From the NCBI RefSeq assembly GCF_018476885.1, contig NZ_JAHCVJ010000001.1, forward strand, positions 744,001 to 808,000: 64,000 bases of DNA. Direction: 5' to 3'. The notes under the pieces were generated by a model. It was not told where the DNA came from, searched no databases, and saw only the letters and a program-made list of their open reading frames with translations. Positions 51,652 through 59,642 of this stretch are shown here, piece by piece. The DNA comes from Geoanaerobacter pelophilus (GTDB lineage: Bacteria > Desulfobacterota > Desulfuromonadia > Geobacterales > DSM-12255). Every line of letters begins with the position of its first letter. The stretch's first letter is position 1. The position numbers and the translations under genes are program-made.

Positions 51652-52524
51652 TCAGTTTCTAAATTGCTTAATAGTAAAAATTTTAGCCATAAGGGTGTTA
51701 TCACTTTCTCGATATAGACTGGATTGGAGTGCCATATGGTCAGAACCAATTCTAGTAAGAGAATTCAATCGATAACAAATTGCTTCGTTAATATTGCAGT
51801 TAGCAAAATAAAATATATCTCTACTCATAGTAGAGCTATTTAAAGCCCAATTTGCACCGACAAGTTCATTTTTATTAAAGTAAGTAAGTTCGCAAATATC
51901 ATTTATGAGTGGATAAGCCGCAAAATAGAGCAAACCAACACCGTTAATGTCTGTATACGGATTAATTTCATACTTTTCTGTAAAAACAACATTATCAGTT
52001 AGTTCAAAGGTATGATCAGAAACGTTGACAGTAGTAATAGAAGCTTTTCTGAGTCTAATAATGTCAAGTATATGCTCAGGTAAATCTGAAACTTTTATAA
52101 TTTCGTCATTATCAGAGGCTGCAGGCACGCCTTTAGTCAACTTAGTGTTGTCTGTATCATTTTCCCTTGTTGAAAATGTGGTCGCCAAAGAACAGTTGAT
52201 TCTTTTTTTATTACATAAGACATCAATCTTACCAAAATAGAGGCTGTTGCCGAGTCTTTGAGTTTCCCCCATTATCTTAAGAATGTCATTTTCTTGATAA
52301 TCTTTCAAGCTGTTGTGGCTCTCAAATTTTATGCGGATAAATGTCGCATACAACCTGTTACCGAATTCATCAAAAATCTCGTTTGATTTCAATCCAAGAT
52401 CAGCACAGAGCATTTGCCAATGGCAGTCGCCGATTTCCTTCATCAACCAGCTTTCGGACAAGCCACCCATTGCCATCTGTGGCATATTTACAACCTGTCT
52501 ATATTCTCTTCTACCTTTGAACAT
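51652..52524 (-). CDS. Pnap_2097/LnmK-like hot-dog-fold protein
   Basis: A 290-residue protein opening near residue 13 with NMPQMAMGGLSESWLMKEIGDCHWQ, the pattern I recall for the Pnap_2097 family, related to the N-terminal half of LnmK. LnmK is an acyltransferase/decarboxylase acting on methylmalonyl-CoA and an ACP. A second half (YEINPYTDINGVGLLYFAAYPLINDICE...) looks like a second hot-dog unit. GAGGACTTGATGAT precedes the ATG. Adjacent to an ACP gene, it may load or process an ACP-bound acyl group. The specific reaction is unknown. Confidence 0.72.
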   Translation of the reverse strand: MFKGRREYRQVVNMPQMAMGGLSESWLMKEIGDCHWQMLCADLGLKSNEIFDEFGNRLYATFIRIKFESHNSLKDYQENDILKIMGETQRLGNSLYFGKIDVLCNKKRINCSLATTFSTRENDTDNTKLTKGVPAASDNDEIIKVSDLPEHILDIIRLRKASITTVNVSDHTFELTDNVVFTEKYEINPYTDINGVGLLYFAAYPLINDICELTYFNKNELVGANWALNSSTMSRDIFYFANCNINEAICYRLNSLTRIGSDHMALQSSLYRESDNTLMAKIFTIKQFRN

Positions 52525-52665
52525 ATCATCAAGTCCTCGTTAGTGTGGATGGGTAATGATATCGCTATCAGCACTTTCAGTGTAACGTTGATTGCAAGGC
52601 ATGGTCTTTTAACAGCATGTTACTTAGCTTCCCCAAATCCCTTACCGGTCATGTATAAATGAAGT

Positions 52666-53460
52666 TTACCCTGTCAAATCACCGGGACTCCAGTAATGAA
52701 GAGTCACGGATGGGTTCTTAAACTTAAAACCAATCCGTGCAAACATGTTAAGCACCGGCATGTTGTTTGCTGAAATCATGGAATTGACCTGGGTGAACCC
52801 CTCGTTCATCATTTGCTTGAGAACGGAAAGCCAAAAAAAACTACCCAGACCGCTATTGATGTATTGCGTAGAAACGCCGGCTAGCAAGATAGAGCTTTCC
52901 TTACGGGCCATGAACGCAACGGTTTTGCCTATATATTGGAGAACATCAAAGGTAATCGTCTTATCACCTAACATATCATCAACCCAGTAGATATATCTCC
53001 TATCAGCAATTTTTTTACTGCATTTGAAGTCGAGGTGGAATCGGTCGGCAACAAATGACTCGCCTGCAATGTCCATGACCTCAGAACGAAGAGCACTATC
53101 AGATTTATTTATCGTGAATACATGTAGGTCGCAAAGGTCATACCAGTCAGGATAAAAACCGCTCATGTCTACTACGAAACGGGACAATACGTCGTTATTT
53201 TTGAAGATCGAATATGGAACAAGGGCAGTTTCGACAAAATAAAAGCCAGCCTGTTCAAGCAACTGGACGGTGCCCCTGTCTGGCTGCCCTATTCGAGCCT
53301 GTATGAATATGCTACCAAATTCTAGAGTATTACGTGTGATCGTATCCTGTAGAATTGCTTGATCAGGATTTGTGATAAAGTCTTCAGTTATTGCAAAACT
53401 TTTAACTCCCAGGTTTCTCGTTTCCCAAGGTATCTCACGCAGACATCTAATCTCAGACAT
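52666..53460 (-). CDS. GNAT-family acyltransferase, WecD-like
   Basis: A 264-residue protein. The opening LREIPWETRNLGVKSFAI resembles the N-terminal domain of WecD (RffC), which N-acetylates dTDP-Fuc4N. The C-terminal half has a GNAT core: AGVSTQYINSGLGSFFWLSVLKQMMNEGFTQVNSMISANNMPVLNMFARIGFKFKNP, with the acetyl-CoA loop weakly conserved. GGAGACGATAA precedes the ATG. Together with the WecE-like enzyme it would acylate a 4-amino sugar; the donor might be acyl-ACP and not acetyl-CoA, given the ACP next door. Confidence 0.8.
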   Translation of the reverse strand: MSEIRCLREIPWETRNLGVKSFAITEDFITNPDQAILQDTITRNTLEFGSIFIQARIGQPDRGTVQLLEQAGFYFVETALVPYSIFKNNDVLSRFVVDMSGFYPDWYDLCDLHVFTINKSDSALRSEVMDIAGESFVADRFHLDFKCSKKIADRRYIYWVDDMLGDKTITFDVLQYIGKTVAFMARKESSILLAGVSTQYINSGLGSFFWLSVLKQMMNEGFTQVNSMISANNMPVLNMFARIGFKFKNPSVTLHYWSPGDLTG

Positions 53461-53710
53461 TTATCGTCTCCGTCACTATATTAAGAACAATAAAAACAAA
53501 TCCCTCTGGTTCTGTTTCATGCTCAGCGTTGGCTAATAAACAAGGGAATTGCTGCTTGAACCCCTCAATACTATTAACGTTATATCTTTTCTCCATTGGC
53601 TCACGGATGAACGATAATAATTGAGAGCGAGATATTAACTTAAGAACTTCCAGCCATAAATATTTTTTAAGTGTTGTTAATTCATATTGTAAAACACACC
53701 ATATCGGCAC
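53453..53710 (-). CDS. short hypothetical ORF coupled to the GNAT gene
   Basis: An open frame of up to 85 residues whose stop overlaps the GNAT start by eight bases. A likely internal start gives the 47-residue end beginning MEKRYNVNSIEGF. Codon use is AT-rich like its neighbours. It has no family I recognise; it may be a small real gene, or the remnant of a larger one, since the region upstream to 53849 is non-coding. Confidence 0.3.
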   Translation of the reverse strand: MPIWCVLQYELTTLKKYLWLEVLKLISRSQLLSFIREPMEKRYNVNSIEGFKQQFPCLLANAEHETEPEGFVFIVLNIVTETINV

Positions 53711-53849
53711 TTGATAATGAAGTCAAATACAAGTTCACTACACTCCATTAACACAAGTAAACCAAGACTCTAACAACAATAAATCTGTCAACAATCAAAA
53801 TCAGGTAAAGTTTTAAAATAACTACCTACGGGCACTAATATTTTATGAA

Positions 53850-54797
53850 CTATCTTAAGACTTCTGATTTCACAAGTGATGTTGTTACTTTATTTATAAC
53901 ATAAAGTGGTCGTTTCTTGCTCTCATCGAAAGTTTTCCCAAGATAAATTCCTATGATCCCAAGGATACTGATTATTATCCCTCCGATAAAATATAACGAT
54001 ACGATCATACTATTCCAGCCTGGTACCGGTGAACCATACAATAAAGCCCGCCCTAGTATGTATGACCCATAACAAAACGAAAAAAAAGCCATTAAAAAAC
54101 CTACCCGAACCGCAAGTCGAAGCGGTTTATCAGAATATGCAATAATTGTTTCAGTAGCAAGTTTCCATAATTTTTTAATGGTGTAAGTGGACTTACCCTC
54201 CAACCGTTCAGCATGTTTAACTTCTATACGCGCGGTAGGAAACCCTAACCATTGAATCAATCCTCCGAAAAAGCGCAATTGCTCGCGCATTCGCAGTACG
54301 TTTGATACAACCTTACGCGACATGATGCGAAAATTACCAATATCACCATCATATCTTATATCTGCCAGATAACTAAATATACGGTAAAAAAACCATGATG
54401 CCAGCAGTTTGAGTGGATGATGCTGCCTAACACCACGAAGCGCCAAGACTACATCATAGCCTTCAAGTGCCTTAGCATAAAGACGAGTTATCTCTTCCGG
54501 TTGATCCTGCAGGTCGCAGTCCATTACAACAACCCAATCGCCGTCGCAGTAATCAAGTCCTGCAGTAATCCCGTAGTGCTGACCAAAATTGCGGCTGAAC
54601 TGGAGTCCCTTGACACGCTTGTCCTGCGCTGCCATCTCTTCAATAATTTCCCACGAACGGTCACCTCCGCAATCCTCAATAAATATAATCTCGAAGTTGA
54701 AAGTGATAGTCTCGAGAGATGCCTTTAATCGACGGTATAGCTCATGCAGACAGCCTTCCGCCTTGTAGACAGGAATTACGACAGAAATCAATGACAT
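53850..54797 (-). CDS. GtrB/ArnC-like polyprenyl-phosphate glycosyltransferase
   Basis: A 315-residue GT2 enzyme of the DPM1 type: SLISVVIPVYKAEGCLHELYRRLK, IIFIEDCGGDRSWEII, the metal motif VVVMDCDLQDQPEEI and GNFRIMSRKVV, then two C-terminal helices (about 229-253 and 264-290). It makes an undecaprenyl-phosphate sugar on the cytoplasmic face, for use by GT-C enzymes such as those at 46001 or 37674. The divergence from its neighbours in strand order is nil, but a terminator and secreted-protein gene separate it from wzm. Confidence 0.92.
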   Translation of the reverse strand: MSLISVVIPVYKAEGCLHELYRRLKASLETITFNFEIIFIEDCGGDRSWEIIEEMAAQDKRVKGLQFSRNFGQHYGITAGLDYCDGDWVVVMDCDLQDQPEEITRLYAKALEGYDVVLALRGVRQHHPLKLLASWFFYRIFSYLADIRYDGDIGNFRIMSRKVVSNVLRMREQLRFFGGLIQWLGFPTARIEVKHAERLEGKSTYTIKKLWKLATETIIAYSDKPLRLAVRVGFLMAFFSFCYGSYILGRALLYGSPVPGWNSMIVSLYFIGGIIISILGIIGIYLGKTFDESKKRPLYVINKVTTSLVKSEVLR

Positions 54798-55014
54798 ATC
54801 TTTCTCAATCTCTCAAACTGGAATTGGCGGTAAATTTTCAAAGTGAATTAGCTCATCAAAAGATAAAAGAAGTTACATGCTTTATATCATTGACAATTAT
54901 CTTTATGCTGTCAATCGGATTGCCACAGAAAATACTTTCTTTAATAAGAGTAATCTACTGTTGTCTCTTCCCAGCTAATCTAAATCACTTGGTTTTATAA
55001 ACATACATGTCCAT

Positions 55015-55048
55015 AAAAAAAGCGGCTCACTAGAAGTGGCCGCTTTTG
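55015..55048 (-). terminator. intrinsic terminator of the secreted-protein gene
   Basis: On the - strand AAAAGCGGCCAC, loop, GTGAGCCGCTTTTTTT. It lies 22 bases after the stop codon at 55070. Confidence 0.88.
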
Positions 55049-55069
55049 GATAAATCTGACTAGCTGAGA

Positions 55070-55786
55070 TCAGTAATAAGCAACCAGTCTATCAACGCCG
55101 TTAATTGTAATAGTGAAGTAGCCTGCAGGTGCAGTAGGCAATGCGGATGCACTACCTGCTGAAGCAGCTGACTGTGTGACTGGATATATGGCAACCGTCC
55201 CGCTGCCTGGTCCAGCAGCAGCATTACCTACCTCTAAGTGATGTGTTGGCATTACTGAAACGTTTGTACCTGAAAGGGTAGGGTTAATACCAACATAACC
55301 ATTGGTGGCATAGACAACTTTAGGATAGTTTAACATTTCAAAGGTTATAGGCTTAGGTAGTCCAGTACCACCCGTTGAAGCGTTGATTGAATATTTTGTA
55401 CTTCCAGCCCTTAAAACCAAAAATTCATAATTGACAGGATCAGCATTATAATCTGTGGCAAAAACAGAAAGTTGAGTTTTTATGTTTGCATTATAGCCAG
55501 TCCCTTTTGGAACGACTTGCAGAGATGCCCCTGCATTTGGAACTGAGGTGTCACCATAAAGTGAAAGCAATCCAAAATTGAGCAACGGACCTTCAGCATT
55601 AACAAGAGACGGCGTCTTTCCAGTGGAAGTAGAGTTAAAGGTTATCTGCCCGGAATCAGTTACTACAACCTTTTTTGTTGTCCCATCAGTCCCCATAACC
55701 ACCAACTTGTCCGCGGCAAACGCCGAGCCAGCCGTCAGGGCCGAAACTGCAAGTACTGCTGCTATAGCCTTCATCATCTTCCGCAT
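55070..55786 (-). CDS. exported surface-type protein of unknown function
   Basis: A 238-residue protein with a clear signal peptide (MRKMMKAIAAVLAVSALTAGSAFA). The mature part is rich in Ser, Thr, Gly and Val: DKLVVMGTDGTTKKVVVTDSGQITFNS, later TYH/HHLEVGNAAAGPGSGTVAIYP, which recalls the stem repeats of phage tail-fibre or Ig-like surface proteins. AGGAGGCATTCACA precedes the ATG at 55786, and a terminator follows, so it forms a single-gene unit within the glycan cluster. It may be a cell-surface or matrix protein. I cannot assign a family. Confidence 0.72.
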   Translation of the reverse strand: MRKMMKAIAAVLAVSALTAGSAFAADKLVVMGTDGTTKKVVVTDSGQITFNSTSTGKTPSLVNAEGPLLNFGLLSLYGDTSVPNAGASLQVVPKGTGYNANIKTQLSVFATDYNADPVNYEFLVLRAGSTKYSINASTGGTGLPKPITFEMLNYPKVVYATNGYVGINPTLSGTNVSVMPTHHLEVGNAAAGPGSGTVAIYPVTQSAASAGSASALPTAPAGYFTITINGVDRLVAYY

Positions 55787-55818
55787 TGTGAATGCCTCCT
55801 TGTTTTTATTTCTGTGAA

Positions 55819-55839
55819 GAGTGAATAGTAAAAAGTGAA
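55819..55839 (+). repeat. GTGAA-type repeat, copy 1
   Basis: AGTGAATAGTAAAAAGTGAA. It matches the reverse complement of 56551-56578 (AGTGAATGGTAAAAAGTCAA) at 18 of 20 positions. The two copies are inverted and ~740 bases apart, flanking a stretch without genes. Confidence 0.55.
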
Positions 55840-56583
55840 TCCTGACCAAGTTACAAGCGAGAGTCGTTATTTAGCCGAGTGCTTCTCAATTTAGCGTAAC
55901 ACTTTGGTTTACGCAACTAACTCGTGAGTGTTTATCTGAAACTGCCTGTTTGCAAAGGTTCTGCTTTCACGGGCTGTTTGCAGGGAAACAATAAATCAAA
56001 TATTAAAGAACTGCAACTAAAAATCTTATTCTGGTGATTGATGCATGTTGCTCACAAACAAATCATGCAATTCAGAGGCCAAAACCAAAGTCAGCAAATA
56101 GTGATTTTGAAGCCGCGAAAAGTGGATAGATAGAAATTTTATTCTCTTCACACTCCTAACATTTCACTGGGTAATTCACTATTAGCATTTCATATTTCAT
56201 AGTTTTTTACGTACATTAGAGATTAAGTGACCAGCAGCCCGGAAACTGACTGAAGCTGACTTTCACCTTGCATCAAATCGTCAGCGATAACAAAGGAATG
56301 TTCAGGCTACCTCACCTGTGTATCCAGTTCACTTAAGGAACCACCTGCAATGTTTAAAAACTTAAGAGCTCTTTTACTGAAAAAACGGGCTGTTCCTCCC
56401 ACAATATTGCTCGGTATTGAAACAGCCGCTCGCCGCATTTGCAAGGTAATTCCATAAAATTTAGATTTGGCAAAACCTTCTGTGATTCGATAAACAAGCG
56501 TTGCAAGCGAAACGGCCTATTCACAAATATCAAGGTACTTATGTGCTCTTTTCACCATTTGACTTTTTACCATTCACTGGCAG
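55840..56583. other. non-coding stretch between wzm and the secreted-protein gene
   Basis: About 740 bases with no convincing gene. The frame at 56439 (+) overlaps wzm and has no support. A 35-codon frame at 56350-56457 (+), starting MFKNLRALLLKKRA, has only a weak AAGGA upstream. Several TTCAC-rich tracts (56145-56215) look like decayed copies of the GTGAA repeat. The stretch is bounded by inverted GTGAA-type repeats. Confidence 0.5.
56551..56578 (-). repeat. GTGAA-type repeat, copy 2 (inverted)
   Basis: On the - strand AGTGAATGGTAAAAAGTCAA followed by ATGGTGAA. It is the inverted partner of 55819-55839 and lies six bases from the wzm stop codon. Confidence 0.55.
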
Positions 56584-57393
56584 TTATAACACATCGGCAA
56601 AGTGCGGTCGGAGACGGCGGAACACCACAGCGCCGATCAAGAGCAGCAGTATGGCGATCACCCAGAAATAAACGGTCTGTAGCCAGTGTTCCCAGAACCA
56701 GACACGGTTGATCAGCGAGTCGCGATAACCTTCAACGATATAGACCACCGGGTTGAGCTTGATAATCGGCTGGTATTTGGATGGAAGCTGCTTGACCGAC
56801 CAGAAGATAGGAGTGCCCCAGAAGAGGAACTGCAGTGCCATGGCCACCAGTTGGCCGATGTCACGCAGAAAGATGATCAGGGCGGAGAAGAGCCAGGAGA
56901 GGCCGGTGAGCAGCACCAGTGAAGCAAAGAGGTAATATGGGATTTGCAGGGTTTGGAGCGGCGGTATAGAGCCGTTACCGGCAAACAGTAGCACGATCAG
57001 CACCATGAAGAAGAGATGGATCACCAAGGTTGAAAGGAGCTTGACCAGCGGAAGGATACCGATGCTGAAGGCAACCTTCTTCACCAGGAATGAGTTTTCC
57101 AGGATCGAAGAGGTGGCAGAGGACAGGGCATCGGAGAAAAAGAACCAGGGGATGATCCCGGCGGACAGCCAGATAATGTACGGCACGCCGCTGACTGGCT
57201 GGCTCCTGAAAACATAGCCGAAGATGAACCAGAGGATCACGATGTAGACCGTGGGGTGGACGAATGCCCAGAGCATACCGAGATAAGAGCCCAAGTACTT
57301 GGCATTGAAGTCACGACGGGTCATCTCCAAGATCAGCTGGCGCCGGGAAAAGAGTTCGGCGATAAAAGCCATGAATACCCTGAAATAGGTCAT
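56584..57393 (-). CDS. wzm: ABC-2 polysaccharide export permease Wzm
   Basis: A 269-residue permease of the O-antigen/teichoic-acid export family: RRDFNAKYLGSYLGMLWAFVHPTVYIVILWFIFGYVFRSQP, six helices, and the typical GTPIFWSVKQLPSKYQPIIKLNPVVYIVEGYRDSLI. GTAGGAGGATGGTGTC precedes the ATG. It needs the Wzt ATPase; the only candidate in the window is the sulfotransferase fusion at 47906-50071, 6.5 kb away with eight genes between, although wzm and wzt are usually adjacent. The GC content is higher than that of the wzt region. Confidence 0.92.
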   Translation of the reverse strand: MTYFRVFMAFIAELFSRRQLILEMTRRDFNAKYLGSYLGMLWAFVHPTVYIVILWFIFGYVFRSQPVSGVPYIIWLSAGIIPWFFFSDALSSATSSILENSFLVKKVAFSIGILPLVKLLSTLVIHLFFMVLIVLLFAGNGSIPPLQTLQIPYYLFASLVLLTGLSWLFSALIIFLRDIGQLVAMALQFLFWGTPIFWSVKQLPSKYQPIIKLNPVVYIVEGYRDSLINRVWFWEHWLQTVYFWVIAILLLLIGAVVFRRLRPHFADVL

Positions 57394-57461
57394 GACACCA
57401 TCCTCCTACAGAACACACGGTGAAGCCAGATGATACTTCTTGTCATGATTAACCCTGACAT

Positions 57462-57495
57462 AAAAACGGCGGCCACCATACCGTGACCGCCGTTC
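57462..57495 (-). terminator. intrinsic terminator after the YVTN-repeat gene
   Basis: On the - strand AACGGCGGTCAC, loop, GTGGCCGCCGTTTTTA. It lies between the YVTN-repeat gene and wzm, so wzm needs read-through or its own promoter. Confidence 0.85.
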
Positions 57496-57518
57496 ATAGT
57501 GCCTGCTGACTTTTGTCC

Positions 57519-59465
57519 TTACTTGATAATGACTGCGCCCCTACCTTCACTGTTGGAGCCAAGTGTCACGCTGCCATAAGCGATTGTCAGTTTCCCAGCG
57601 TTGGTTGTGCATGCAGCCGTATTGATTACAGAAGCGGTGCCGGCGGCGATAGTCCCGATGCTGTTGGTGGTGTAATCAGCCCAACCACCGACAATAGTTA
57701 CAGCTGCAATTGACGAGCTAGTACCCAAGGTACAGTTGTTAAGAGAAATATCAGGAGTAGCTTTTGTGTCGATCGGGTTTAGTGCCGTACCTTGGGCAAT
57801 CGCAGAATAAGCATCGTCCAGCGTCGACTTGTATTGAACAGTACCGCCCCGGTTAGTTCTGATATTGCCAGCTTGCAGATTGAAAATCGCTGTGGTCGTA
57901 AAGGTCCCGCCGTCAGCTCCCTTCAGTGATGCAGTAGCCTGATCAAGCGTAAAGCCACAGGAAGCTGACAAGCCTCCGCAAACACCCGTCCAGCCGGTAA
58001 AGGCACTACCTGGATCAGCAGTAGGGGTCAGGAGAATCTTGGTGCCGGCGTTGCTGGTCCCGGAACAGGATGTGCCGCAATCTATCCCGCCCCCGGCGAT
58101 ATAGGGGCCACCGGTGGAAATAGTACTGACAACCTTGCCGGAGCCGGTACCCGTCTTTGATACCGTAACGACATAAGCAGTACGAGTAAAAGATGCGTAG
58201 AGGTCCTGCGCCGTTGTTGCATTAATGACCCGCGAAGACACGGCACCGATGCTGCCGCCATTAAGTGCCACATCGGAAATGGAGCAGTTGGTAAACGGGG
58301 TGATATCAAATGTAATATTCTGACTTTTTGCAACCTGGTAGACACCGGAGGCATTCGGGGTGATCAGCTCAGCCGTAGTCACCGAGCCACAGTTGTAATC
58401 GTTCACGCCAGTGGTGACAGCCACAAAATCCGGGCCGGCAAACTTGCCGAAGGAGTAGGGACCGGTACCGATTACCCCAGCTCCGGAGCTGCCAGTAGTG
58501 GTGGCAACATTATTATTAGACTTGAGTACGATGGATGCCGTGCCAAGCGAGTTGTAATTATTGTCGGCAGTGATTGCCTTGACGCCGTCGGGAGTAAAGG
58601 CGATCCCAATCGGCATTGTCCCAACGGACTTGGTGGCAACGACAGCCATGCTGCCTACACCACTGCCCGAAGCGTCTACGGCCGACACAGAATCACTGGC
58701 TGTATTGGCGACATATACCCGGGTCGTGTTTGCCGAGTCAGCAATGGTAGGGTCAACAGCAACGCCCCACGGTGTAAGGCCGACCGCAATACTCAGCGTT
58801 TGTGTCAAATCCAATGCATTGACTACTGTCAGTTTAGAGGCATTAAAACTGGCAACAAAGACCTTTTTACCGTCAGCCGATACGGCAATCCCTCTTGGAC
58901 CGGAGGGCACCAAGGCCTCCGTAGCATTTTTAACATAGCTACCGGTATCATTGGCATTGATCACCGCCATTTTCGCGGTACCGTAGCAGGATATAAAGGC
59001 GTTGTAATTACCGGAGCCATCCACAGGACCGATTGCGACCCCTTGGGGCTGGCAGCTTGTCGACATCGTCACTGTAGAAATCAATGACTTGTTGACTGCA
59101 TTAATGATCGACACCGAGTCATCAGCCGGGTTGGCAACAAATAGCCGCGTTCCCGCGGCATTCACCGCCAAAGCACCGGGCTGTATCGCCAAGGGAATTG
59201 ATGTGATGGAATTGTCCAGGGTATCGATGACCGATATCGTATTACTGTTCTGGTTGGAGACGTAGACTCTACTTCCCATTCTGTTAACAGCCACTCCAGC
59301 GGGGCTCGAGCCCACAGGCAGTACCGCAGTGACTTGATTGGAGGCAGTATCCAGAACCGATACCGTGTTATCGGCATTGTTTGCTATATATGCGAAGGGA
59401 GCAGCCTGAGCGATTCCCGCATACATTAGCAGACTGAAGACACTGAGTATTACCCTGAAGTACAT
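57519..59465 (-). CDS. secreted YVTN beta-propeller protein with InlB-type repeat
   Basis: A 648-residue protein with signal peptide (MYFRVILSVFSLLMYAGIAQAA). From about 23 to 330 there are roughly seven 40-residue YVTN-type repeats of the form FAYIANNADNTVSVLDTASNQV. A divergent InlB B-repeat (TGSGKVVSTI...CGTSCSGTSNAGTKILLTPTADPGSAFTGWTG) follows near residue 450-520. CAGGAGGAAAAA precedes the ATG at 59465; the longer frame is rejected. Such proteins are typically surface-exposed adhesins or matrix proteins. It is inside the glycan cluster, between the TPR membrane protein and wzm. Confidence 0.88.
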   Translation of the reverse strand: MYFRVILSVFSLLMYAGIAQAAPFAYIANNADNTVSVLDTASNQVTAVLPVGSSPAGVAVNRMGSRVYVSNQNSNTISVIDTLDNSITSIPLAIQPGALAVNAAGTRLFVANPADDSVSIINAVNKSLISTVTMSTSCQPQGVAIGPVDGSGNYNAFISCYGTAKMAVINANDTGSYVKNATEALVPSGPRGIAVSADGKKVFVASFNASKLTVVNALDLTQTLSIAVGLTPWGVAVDPTIADSANTTRVYVANTASDSVSAVDASGSGVGSMAVVATKSVGTMPIGIAFTPDGVKAITADNNYNSLGTASIVLKSNNNVATTTGSSGAGVIGTGPYSFGKFAGPDFVAVTTGVNDYNCGSVTTAELITPNASGVYQVAKSQNITFDITPFTNCSISDVALNGGSIGAVSSRVINATTAQDLYASFTRTAYVVTVSKTGTGSGKVVSTISTGGPYIAGGGIDCGTSCSGTSNAGTKILLTPTADPGSAFTGWTGVCGGLSASCGFTLDQATASLKGADGGTFTTTAIFNLQAGNIRTNRGGTVQYKSTLDDAYSAIAQGTALNPIDTKATPDISLNNCTLGTSSSIAAVTIVGGWADYTTNSIGTIAAGTASVINTAACTTNAGKLTIAYGSVTLGSNSEGRGAVIIK

Positions 59466-59642
59466 TTTTTCCTCCTGTGCAGTTACGACGATGTTCGATT
59501 CGATTTCTTCATAATATGCAAAATTAAAACCAACTCTAACCGCTTGGCAAACAGTAGCGCCGCCGAAGCTGTGACACTCTATCACGCGGGGTGACTTGAA
59601 ATCAACCGCAAAGAACGGGCCGGCAAAGTTCAAACGTGGCCA

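Noticed and set aside
56439-56711. A 90-codon + strand frame
   Set aside because: It overlaps the end of wzm on the other strand and has no RBS or motif.
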